A stretch of 36,234 nt of DNA from Belliella buryatensis (GTDB lineage: Bacteria > Bacteroidota > Bacteroidia > Cytophagales > Cyclobacteriaceae): assembly GCF_900188245.1 (NCBI RefSeq), contig NZ_FZOK01000020.1, positions 1 through 36,234 of the forward strand. The letters are read 5' to 3'. Below, in pieces: positions 15,504-24,529 of this stretch (position 1 is its first letter; each line of letters starts with the position of its first letter). Below the pieces are notes generated by a model. That model was not told where the DNA came from. It searched no databases and saw only the letters and a program-made list of their open reading frames with translations. The translations under genes were made by a program, and so were the position numbers.

Positions 15504-16658
15504 TTAATTTTCTGTAAGCTTGACCTTTTTGAGAATTCTTTGATTCACCTCTGGCTTTACTGTGGACTTTTTCTTTTTTCTCACAGAAAGAATTGGAGGT
15601 GTTTGACTAGTGATGACTTTCACCCTTCTTAGAGTAATCACATCTAATCTAATCCCCAAGATTGCTGCTAATATCGTAATTGCAGGAACCAAGATATGAT
15701 CATTTAATTGGGCTCCTATAAATATTATGCCTACAAAAAACAGCATAATCCCTACCATAGCAAGTGCAACTTGATCATGTCGCAAACCCATTCTCATCAT
15801 AAAATGATGAATATGACTTTTATCAGCAGAGAAAGGAGATTTACCTCTTCGGATTCTCTTTGTAAAGATTCTGCAAGTATCATATATTGGAACAATCAAT
15901 AATGCTAGACCAGAGGCTATAGGCGCATTGAACTTCCAGCCTTCAGAAGCTAACATGTTGCCGTTGGTATTTACAAACAAAATAGCCATTACAGAGAGCG
16001 CAAATCCTAAACTCAAGGAACCTGTGTCCCCCATGAAGATTTTGGCTGGATGCCAATTAAAGATTAAGAAAGATAGAACACCTCCAACAGTGATTAGTGA
16101 AAACATACTATATGCTATCATATCAGCCTCCCAAAACCACCATCCCAAAAATGTAAATGCAACTACTGAAATAGAACCTGCCAAGCCATCCAATCCATCT
16201 ATCAAATTGAAGGAATTGGTCAGGCCTACAATTGTAAAAATGGTAATTACATAGCTGACTAATTCTGGAATTTCATAAATACCTAAAAACCCGTACAGAC
16301 TTGTAAAACGAATATCACCGAAAATTACCACAATATAAGCTGCTACTATTTGTCCAAGGAGTTTTTGCCATGCAGTTAGATCAACGAGGTCATCTCTTAA
16401 ACCTAATAGAAAAATCAAACCAAATGATGTTAAAAAGAACCTTAACTCTACCATCTGATTCAAGGAAAACCAAGTGATAACCGAAATGAATATCCCAATA
16501 ACAAAACCAACTCCACCCATTGATGGAATAAAACCATTATGAATTTTTCTCCCTCCTGGAGCGTCTATCATTTTAAGTTTTTTGAAAACTAGGATAAGGA
16601 TCGGAGTCAAAAGAAACCCGATTATAAAGGCTGTACTGAGTGCTAGAAAAGTAACCAT
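15504..16658 (-). CDS. WecA/TagO-type polyprenyl-phosphate sugar-1-phosphate transferase
   Basis: 384 aa, a polytopic membrane enzyme of the PNPT superfamily with about ten or eleven transmembrane segments. Signatures are present: the GGRKIHNGFIPSMGG substrate loop (35-49), the Mg-binding GLRDD (Asp89-Asp90), NSFNLIDGLDGLAG (148-161), MGDTGS (209-214), and the late HIHHF motif of the WecA/TagO branch (KSHIHHFMMRMG). It would load GlcNAc-1-phosphate or a related HexNAc-1-P onto undecaprenyl phosphate, starting LPS O-antigen or exopolysaccharide synthesis. The basic C-terminal tail (KKKKSTVK) is short. It has its own promoter and lies 200 bases upstream of the PglC-type operon, so two unrelated initiating enzymes are encoded side by side. 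Confidence 0.92.
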   Translation of the reverse strand: MVTFLALSTAFIIGFLLTPILILVFKKLKMIDAPGGRKIHNGFIPSMGGVGFVIGIFISVITWFSLNQMVELRFFLTSFGLIFLLGLRDDLVDLTAWQKLLGQIVAAYIVVIFGDIRFTSLYGFLGIYEIPELVSYVITIFTIVGLTNSFNLIDGLDGLAGSISVVAFTFLGWWFWEADMIAYSMFSLITVGGVLSFLIFNWHPAKIFMGDTGSLSLGFALSVMAILFVNTNGNMLASEGWKFNAPIASGLALLIVPIYDTCRIFTKRIRRGKSPFSADKSHIHHFMMRMGLRHDQVALAMVGIMLFFVGIIFIGAQLNDHILVPAITILAAILGIRLDVITLRRVKVITSQTPPILSVRKKKKSTVKPEVNQRILKKVKLTEN

Positions 16659-16674
16659 AAAAAGATAATTTGCT

Positions 16675-16709
16675 CAAATGTAGAGAGATGAAATCTGAAA
16701 TTCAACAAA
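16675..16709 (-). promoter_or_regulatory. Promoter of the WecA/TagO-type gene
   Basis: On the minus strand, TACATTTG (16682-16675) is an exact -7 match, with TTG at 16705-16703 giving 20-base spacing; an overlapping TTTG at 16709-16706 is also possible. The start is expected near 16668, about ten bases before the ATG at 16658. Confidence 0.65.
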
Positions 16710-16954
16710 AACAAGAAAAAATATAAGGTAGGTTCTAGACACCAGGCAATTAGTTTTTCTATCAAAAAGAACTCTTTAGGGATTTATACCAATGAAAATG
16801 TTTTTTACACTTGAGATTCTTGCTTTTACCCTGAAAAAAGTTTTTTTCAATAGGAGAAATATTATACCAATAAATCACTTCTTAACAAGGCTAGAACTCC
16901 TAGCATTCAACCTTAGAATTTTGTAATCTTCCAATCTTCTAATAGCTTAGCTTA

Positions 16955-17836
16955 ATGAAAGGAATTATTTTAGCAGGAGGGTCTGGCACAAGACTCTACC
17001 CTATTACCAAAGGAGTATCCAAACAACTTTTGGCTATCTACGACAAGCCGATGATTTATTATCCCTTGTCTGTGTTGATGTTAGCGGGTATCAGAGAAAT
17101 ACTGATTATCAGCACCCCCCATGATTTACCCAATTTCAAAAACCTCTTCGGAGATGGGGCTGATCTCGGTTTGAATATTGCTTATGCTGAGCAACCAAGT
17201 CCTGACGGGTTAGCCCAAGCCTTTTTAATTGGTGAGGATTTCATAGGCAAGGATGATGTATGTTTAGTGTTAGGTGATAATATTTTTTATGGACATGGAT
17301 TAACTCAGATGTTAAAAAATGCCGTGAATACGCTTTCTTCCGAGAAAAAAGCAACAGTTTTTGGGTACTATGTAAATGACCCTAATCGTTATGGTGTAGT
17401 AGAGTTTGATCAGTTTGGCAATGTCCTCAGTATAGAAGAAAAACCTGAAGAACCCAAAAGTAATTATGCTGTAGTTGGCTTATACTTTTATACGAATGAA
17501 GTCATTGAAATCGCAAAACAGATCAAGCCTAGCAAACGTGGAGAGTTAGAAATCACAACTGTCAATCAGGAATTTTTAGCAAAAGGTGCTTTGAGAGTGG
17601 AGCTAATGGGCAGAGGCTATGCTTGGCTGGATACAGGAACACATGAATCCATGTTAGAAGCCTCAAACTTTATTCAAACTATAGAAAAAAGGCAAGGGCT
17701 CAAAGTAGCATGCTTGGAAGAAATCGCTTTTGAGATGGGGTATATATCCAAGTCACAATTACTTGAATTGGCCGAGCCGCTTAAGAAAAATGATTATGGC
17801 CAATACTTGATCAATAAAGCTAATAGAGGGAAATAA
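16955..17836 (+). CDS. rfbA: Glucose-1-phosphate thymidylyltransferase RfbA/RmlA
   Basis: 293 aa, normal length. The nucleotide-binding signature [19 protein letters not shown] (8-25) with [11 protein letters not shown], the metal Asp108 in [33 protein letters not shown], and [15 protein letters not shown] are all present, which is the classic RmlA pattern. It makes dTDP-glucose from dTTP and glucose-1-phosphate, the first step to dTDP-L-rhamnose and other dTDP-deoxysugars. The partner genes rfbB, rfbC and rfbD are not in this window. It is divergent from the WecA-type gene across a 296-bp A/T-rich region that shows no further gene. The downstream stem-loop at 17855-17882 ends the transcript. 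Confidence 0.95.
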   Translation: MKGIILAGGSGTRLYPITKGVSKQLLAIYDKPMIYYPLSVLMLAGIREILIISTPHDLPNFKNLFGDGADLGLNIAYAEQPSPDGLAQAFLIGEDFIGKDDVCLVLGDNIFYGHGLTQMLKNAVNTLSSEKKATVFGYYVNDPNRYGVVEFDQFGNVLSIEEKPEEPKSNYAVVGLYFYTNEVIEIAKQIKPSKRGELEITTVNQEFLAKGALRVELMGRGYAWLDTGTHESMLEASNFIQTIEKRQGLKVACLEEIAFEMGYISKSQLLELAEPLKKNDYGQYLINKANRGK

Positions 17837-17854
17837 GAATGGATATTTCAAAAT

Positions 17855-17880
17855 AAAAAAGAGGGGAAATCCCCTCTTTT

Positions 17881-17882
<2 letters not shown>
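17855..17882. terminator. Bidirectional terminator between rfbA and the GH97 gene
   Basis: AAAAAAGAGGGG (17855-17866), loop AAAT, CCCCTCTTTTTT (17871-17882): a perfect 12-bp stem with A/T flanks that read as a U tract in both directions. The TAA stop of the leftward GH97 gene (17883-17881) lies in the T tract itself. Confidence 0.92.
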
Positions 17883-20061
<2,179 letters not shown>

Positions 20062-20152
20062 TCAATGACAATACTTTCGAAATTAGGTTTTTCAATCTCT
20101 CCAAAAAAGCATTTTAAAGAATATCGGCCCTATTTTCACTGAAAAATTTAAT

Positions 20153-20164
20153 GCAAACGTTTGT
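20153..20164. promoter_or_regulatory. LacI-family operator-like palindrome upstream of GH97
   Basis: CAAACGTTTG (20154-20163), with a G before it and a T after it, has the central CG and A/T-rich half-sites of LacI/GalR-type operators such as TGCAAACGTTTGCA; the outermost pair is imperfect. It lies 128 bases upstream of the GH97 start. No LacI gene is in the window. Confidence 0.4.
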
Positions 20165-20270
20165 TATTTGATCAATTTTCTTTCGACATTATTTTGAAAG
20201 GATCAACTCGGAAAAAAATAAAACAAAAAAGATGGTTGTGAGATGACCTAAACCTCTGTGATCTATCAAA

Positions 20271-20726
20271 TTAAAAGTCCTTCTTTTGGATTTTGGGATA
20301 AAACTCTGAAAGCATCATCAAAGCAGCACTTCCATACCATTCGATCAGCTCCATTTTGAGAACTCCAGCTTGAATTGCTGGATCTGTATTTGTTAATTTT
20401 TCTGCCTCGGCTTTTGTACTCACATCAAAAACAAAAATCCCTCTTTTTTCACCTCCATTAATAAACGGCCCTGCAAGAATCAATTTCCCCTCCTCTGCTA
20501 GTTTATTTATGTTTGCCATATGACCTTTCTGTATTTCCGCTCTTTGTTCAGGTGAATATTCCGCTACCTTATCCCCTGCCATTAAGAATGCCATGATATA
20601 AGCCTTCATTCCGTAGTCATCTGCACCAAGTTTCTTTGCTAATTCAGCATCGAAATTTTCATTCTGAGCAGAAGCATTAAATTGACAAAGCAATGTCAAT
20701 GACAGAAGTAGTATAAAACTTTTCAT
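20271..20726 (-). CDS. Exported YciI-like protein
   Basis: 151 aa. Signal peptide MKSFILLLSLTLLCQFNASAQ, then a YciI-like (YCII/dimeric alpha-beta barrel) domain: YGMKAYIMAFLMAG, HMANINKLAEEGKLILAGPF, RGIFVFDVSTKAEAEKLTNTDPAIQAGVLKMELIEWYGSAALM. Most YciI proteins are cytoplasmic, so the export signal is notable; similar secreted forms occur in Bacteroidota, with unknown role. The conserved His/Asp pair expected in YciI-like enzymes may be His69 in KGHMAN and Asp114 in NTDPA. It lies 57 bases after the TlpA-like gene in the same direction and may be co-transcribed. A link to redox chemistry in the periplasm is only an inference. Confidence 0.8.
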   Translation of the reverse strand: MKSFILLLSLTLLCQFNASAQNENFDAELAKKLGADDYGMKAYIMAFLMAGDKVAEYSPEQRAEIQKGHMANINKLAEEGKLILAGPFINGGEKRGIFVFDVSTKAEAEKLTNTDPAIQAGVLKMELIEWYGSAALMMLSEFYPKIQKKDF

Positions 20727-20783
20727 AATTAGAGATTCTAAAGGGTGAATAAAATCTAAGTTAGCTATTTATAGCTCAAATTG

Positions 20784-21362
20784 CTACAAACCCTTGCCTA
20801 TCAAGAAAGACCTGAACTCCTCCGTATCAAAATTACTCATGCCTTCTTGGTAAAATATGATTTTACCTTCTGGACTGACTACCAAGGTTGTGGGTATAGA
20901 TTCTGATTGTAAAGATTGATTAAGCCCATAGGAAGCGTGGATGATGGGGAAGCTCCATCCTTTATCGTTGAGTAATTTTTTACTTTTTTCAAAATCCTTA
21001 TCCAATGCAATCATTAAAAATTCTAGATTTTCTGTATTGCCGACTTTCTTATATAGCTCTGAAATATGGGGCATCTCTGCTCTACATGGCGGGCACCAAG
21101 TCGCCCATAGGTTAATGAAAATTGTTTTTCCTTTATAATCTCTCAAATTAACTACTTGCCCATCTACATTTAGAAATCTACCGCTATAATCAAAGTCTAA
21201 ATTCTCCTTGTTAACTAAGGTAATTTTCGGCTTGATCAGTCCTGTCGAAAGCAAGACAGATTGCAAGCCTCCCATGATCGGTGTAATCAGCCCAGTAAAG
21301 TATAAGAAGGCAAATACTGCCAATATCAATCCCCAACTTTTAATTTCTTTTTTCCAGTCCAT
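20784..21362 (-). CDS. Membrane-anchored TlpA/ResA-like thioredoxin
   Basis: 192 aa. One N-terminal membrane segment (about 9-30) without a clear cleavage site anchors a periplasmic redoxin domain. The active site is WATWCPPCRAEMP with Cys90 and Cys93, and the conserved cis-Pro is in ESIPTTLVV. The pattern KGKTIFINLWATWCPPC is typical of TlpA/ResA-type reductases used in cytochrome c maturation or disulphide reduction. No cytochrome biogenesis gene is adjacent. It is divergent from tex across 143 bases and upstream of the exported YciI-like gene. Confidence 0.9.
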   Translation of the reverse strand: MDWKKEIKSWGLILAVFAFLYFTGLITPIMGGLQSVLLSTGLIKPKITLVNKENLDFDYSGRFLNVDGQVVNLRDYKGKTIFINLWATWCPPCRAEMPHISELYKKVGNTENLEFLMIALDKDFEKSKKLLNDKGWSFPIIHASYGLNQSLQSESIPTTLVVSPEGKIIFYQEGMSNFDTEEFRSFLIGKGL

Positions 21363-21505
21363 TGTTTTCTATTTGTCACCTTAAAATTACCAACACATTT
21401 CCAATACCTTAGTGATAAAAGCTACAATATCTCCAAATATCCTTTCCAAAGCTTTTTAATAAATTCTAAATTGCGCAACCTTGGAACAAAGTAAAGACTG
21501 AATTT

Positions 21506-23743
21506 ATGAATATAGATCATTATATAAAGATAGCTGAAGAGCTCAGCATCAAACTGAAGCAAGTCACAGATACTATTGCACTATTAGATGAGGGTGCAAC
21601 AGTACCATTCATTTCTAGATATAGAAAAGAGGTTACTGGAAGCTTAGATGAAGTTCAAGTAGCTGCTATTAGAGACCGAGCTCAGCAATTGAGAGATTTG
21701 GACAAGCGTAGGGAGGCTATTTTGAAATCAATTCAAGAGCAAGGAAAACTCACTCAAGAGCTAGAAAATAAGATCAATTCAGCCGAAACCATGTCTGTAT
21801 TGGAAGACCTTTATCTTCCTTATAAACCAAAGCGAAGAACCAAAGCCACCATAGCCAAGGAAAAGGGTTTAGAACCACTGGCTACTTTAATTTTTGAACA
21901 AGGCTCTATCGATCTAGAAGAAGAAGCTTTCAAGTATATTTCCGAAGAAAAAGAAGTCTTTAGCATTGAAGATGCCCTTCAGGGTGCCAGAGACATTATA
22001 GCAGAATGGGTAAACGAGCATGTGGAACTCAGAAAAAAAATGAGGACACTCTTCATCGAAGAAGGTAAATTTGTTTCAAAGGTAATCCCCGGTAAAGAAC
22101 AAGAGGCCATTAAGTATAAAGACTATTTTGATTGGTCAGAACCAATCAAATCAGCTCCTTCGCATAGAGTCCTTGCTATGAGAAGAGGTGAAAAGGAATT
22201 ATTTCTCATGCTAGACTCTTGTCCCGATGAAATTTCTGCAATTGGTTTAATGGATCGAATGATTCTAGAAAATGAGGCCAATAGCTCAGTAGAGCAAGTA
22301 AAGCTCGCCATCAGGGATTGTTACAAAAGATTGCTCAAGCCTTCCATGGAAACGGAAGTGAGACTTTACACAAAGAAAAAAGCTGACGAAGATGCCATCA
22401 AAGTTTTCACAGAGAACCTCCGACAATTGCTTTTGGCTGCCCCTCTTGGGGAGAAATCCGTCATGGCAATTGACCCTGGGTTCAGAACAGGCTGCAAAAC
22501 AGTATGCTTAGGACCCCAGGGTCAATTATTGAGCTATGATGCTATTTTTCCCAATGAACCACAAAAAAGAACAGCCGAGGCAGGAGCAACAATAAAAGAA
22601 TTGGTACAAAAACATCAAATTGAGGCTATTGCCATTGGGAATGGGACTGCAAGCAGGGAGACTGAGGCATTTGTCAAAAGTCTAGGGTTACCAAAGCATG
22701 TCATCATCACGATGGTCAATGAAAGTGGTGCATCCATCTATTCAGCATCAGATGTAGCAAGAGAAGAGTTTCCTGACTTGGACTTGACTGTGAGAGGAGC
22801 TGTATCGATTGGGAGAAGGCTGATGGATCCATTGGCTGAACTTGTCAAAATTGACGCCAAATCCATTGGTGTAGGTCAGTACCAGCATGATGTAGATCAA
22901 TCAGCTTTGAAAAATTCCTTAGATGACACCGTGATGAGCTGTGTCAATGGAGTGGGAGTAGAAATCAACACCGCGTCCAAGCAATTGTTGACTTATGTGT
23001 CAGGCTTAGGTCCTGTATTGGCTCAAAACATTGTAACCTACCGTACAGAAAATGGTCCATTTAAAAGTAGAGCAGAGATCAAAAAAGTACCTAGATTAGG
23101 TGAAAAAGCATTTGAGCAAGCCGCTGGATTCTTAAGAATCCGAAATGCCAAGCACCCTTTAGATTCATCAGCTGTACACCCAGAAAGATATGAACTAGTG
23201 GAATCTATGGCTAAAAGTCTTGGCGCTAAGGTGACGGATCTGATGAGTTCAGAAGAATTGAGATCTAAGATCATCCTGAAAAACTATGTATCAGAGACCG
23301 TCGGCTTACCAACCCTTCAAGATATCATGGAGGAATTGTCCAAGCCAGGTAGAGATCCTAGGGAGACTTTTGAGGTTTTCAATTTTCAAGAAGGAGTCAA
23401 TGAAATGTCTGATTTGAAGGTGGGGATGAAACTTCCAGGCATAGTTACCAATATCACCAAATTTGGTGCATTCGTAGATATAGGAGTCCACCAAGATGGC
23501 TTGGTTCACTTGAGTCATTTGGCAGACAAATTCATCAACGATCCAAACGAAGTGGTGACAGTCAATCAAAAAGTAGAAGTCACTGTCATGGAAATAGATA
23601 TTGCTAGAAAGCGAATTGGACTGAGTATGAAGTCTGACCCATTCGCCGAGCGAGGCAAATCAAAAACTAAACAAGAAAGCCCTGCAGAGGCTGAGGGAGA
23701 TTTGGCTGCCAAACTAGCTATGTTGAAAGGGAAATTCAGATAA
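21506..23743 (+). CDS. tex: Tex-family RNA-binding transcription accessory protein
   Basis: 745 aa, close to the usual Tex length. Order of domains: N-terminal helical Tex region (VPFISRYRKEVTGSLDE, LYLPYKPKRRTKA), a YqgF-like RNase H fold (VMAIDPGFRTGCKTVCL, near 325), a helix-hairpin-helix region (GVGVEINTASKQLLTYVSGLG), and a C-terminal S1 domain (LKVGMKLPGIVTNITKFGAFVDIG, about 642-712). Tex is a cytoplasmic nucleic-acid-binding factor implicated in transcription and gene-expression control; its exact task is unclear. The last residues are a flexible K/A-rich tail. It is followed by two successive inverted repeats before alkB. Confidence 0.95.
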   Translation: MNIDHYIKIAEELSIKLKQVTDTIALLDEGATVPFISRYRKEVTGSLDEVQVAAIRDRAQQLRDLDKRREAILKSIQEQGKLTQELENKINSAETMSVLEDLYLPYKPKRRTKATIAKEKGLEPLATLIFEQGSIDLEEEAFKYISEEKEVFSIEDALQGARDIIAEWVNEHVELRKKMRTLFIEEGKFVSKVIPGKEQEAIKYKDYFDWSEPIKSAPSHRVLAMRRGEKELFLMLDSCPDEISAIGLMDRMILENEANSSVEQVKLAIRDCYKRLLKPSMETEVRLYTKKKADEDAIKVFTENLRQLLLAAPLGEKSVMAIDPGFRTGCKTVCLGPQGQLLSYDAIFPNEPQKRTAEAGATIKELVQKHQIEAIAIGNGTASRETEAFVKSLGLPKHVIITMVNESGASIYSASDVAREEFPDLDLTVRGAVSIGRRLMDPLAELVKIDAKSIGVGQYQHDVDQSALKNSLDDTVMSCVNGVGVEINTASKQLLTYVSGLGPVLAQNIVTYRTENGPFKSRAEIKKVPRLGEKAFEQAAGFLRIRNAKHPLDSSAVHPERYELVESMAKSLGAKVTDLMSSEELRSKIILKNYVSETVGLPTLQDIMEELSKPGRDPRETFEVFNFQEGVNEMSDLKVGMKLPGIVTNITKFGAFVDIGVHQDGLVHLSHLADKFINDPNEVVTVNQKVEVTVMEIDIARKRIGLSMKSDPFAERGKSKTKQESPAEAEGDLAAKLAMLKGKFR

Positions 23744-23756
23744 TTCCCTTTTTAAA

Positions 23757-23781
23757 GATCAAACTGACTACTGCTTTGATC
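23757..23781. repeat. Small stem-loop after tex
   Basis: GATCAAA (23757-23763) pairs with TTTGATC (23775-23781) across 11 bases. No U tract follows on the plus strand, so it is at best a weak terminator or RNA end-stabilising hairpin for the tex transcript. Confidence 0.4.
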
Positions 23782-23787
23782 AAACCA

Positions 23788-23846
23788 AAATGTAGATTAA
23801 GAGTTACTTCTTATACATTTGAAAAAGAGACTCTTAATCTACATTT
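23788..23846. repeat. Perfect 17-bp inverted repeat immediately before alkB
   Basis: Arms 23788-23804 and 23830-23846 are exact inverted copies (AAATGTAGATTAAGAGT and its complement), with a 25-base loop. The right arm ends 3 bases before the alkB ATG at 23850. The loop contains TACATTTG (23814-23821), an exact -7 promoter box. RNA reading through from tex would fold both arms together beside the start codon, while RNA begun inside the loop would lack the left arm. Confidence 0.75.
23814..23821 (+). promoter_or_regulatory. -7 box TACATTTG for alkB inside the inverted-repeat loop
   Basis: Exact TAnnTTTG match 29 bases before the alkB ATG; the start would be near 23828. No convincing -33 TTG is present, so activation by a factor bound to the flanking repeat is possible but unproven. 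Confidence 0.4.
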
Positions 23847-23849
23847 CCT

Positions 23850-24470
23850 ATGGTAAAAGACTTGCTATTTGAAGAAAACGAACCACTGAAAATTATTTCA
23901 GAATTAGGAGATGTGGATTATTTTCCAAGCTTTTTTTCTCCTTCGTCCTCCCTTTCAATTTTCAATAGACTCATTGAAGATATATCTTGGCATCAGGAGC
24001 CAATCTGGATGTTTGGTAAAAAAATCATGCAACCTAGGCTCACTGCTCTTTATGGGGATCCTGCTATCCCTTATAGCTACTCAGGCATCACTATGGAGAC
24101 CATAGCTTGGGACACACTTCTCTTAGATATAAAAGACAAAGTAGAAAATGTCTGCAATACTGAATTTACTCACGTACTTCTCAATTATTACAGACATGGG
24201 CAAGATAGCATGGGTTGGCATCGGGACAATGAAAAATCCCTTGGCAATAATCCTGTGATCGCTTCCTTAAGTTTTGGACAGGAGAGGGTTTTCCAATTCA
24301 GGAAATACAGTGACAAAAGTGAAAAAAAGTCAATTACCTTAGGTAATGGATCTCTTCTCCTGATGCAGGGAGCCACACAAAAGTATTGGGAACACCAAGT
24401 ACCTAAAAGAGCAGGTATTCAAGCTGGAAGAATAAATTTGACTTTCAGAAAAATCTTTCCACCAAAATAA
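23850..24470 (+). CDS. alkB: AlkB-family Fe(II)/2-oxoglutarate-dependent DNA/RNA dealkylase
   Basis: 206 aa, the compact bacterial AlkB/ALKBH2-like form. The metal triad is visible as His124 and Asp126 (MGWHRDNE) and His182 (WEHQV). The 2-oxoglutarate ligands are Arg194 and Arg200 (GRINLTFR), and the nucleotide-handling ASLSFGQERVFQFR block precedes them. QPRLTALYGD near residue 61 is the usual substrate-lid element. It should demethylate N1-methyladenine and N3-methylcytosine by oxidation. It has no ada-like partner here. A large inverted repeat and a promoter box abut its start codon, suggesting its own regulation apart from tex. It converges on addB with 59 bases between the stops and no clear terminator. 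Confidence 0.95.
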   Translation: MVKDLLFEENEPLKIISELGDVDYFPSFFSPSSSLSIFNRLIEDISWHQEPIWMFGKKIMQPRLTALYGDPAIPYSYSGITMETIAWDTLLLDIKDKVENVCNTEFTHVLLNYYRHGQDSMGWHRDNEKSLGNNPVIASLSFGQERVFQFRKYSDKSEKKSITLGNGSLLLMQGATQKYWEHQVPKRAGIQAGRINLTFRKIFPPK

Positions 24471-24529
24471 GAGACAAGCTACTTTTTCACCTCATTTGAA
24501 GTCTTTTGCTGAAATTTAAAGGCAAGATC

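Noticed and set aside
20763-20776. Short palindrome AGCTATTTATAGCT between the tlpA-like and YciI-like genes
   Set aside because: Only 6-bp arms in A/T-rich DNA and no U tract; not enough for an operator or terminator call.
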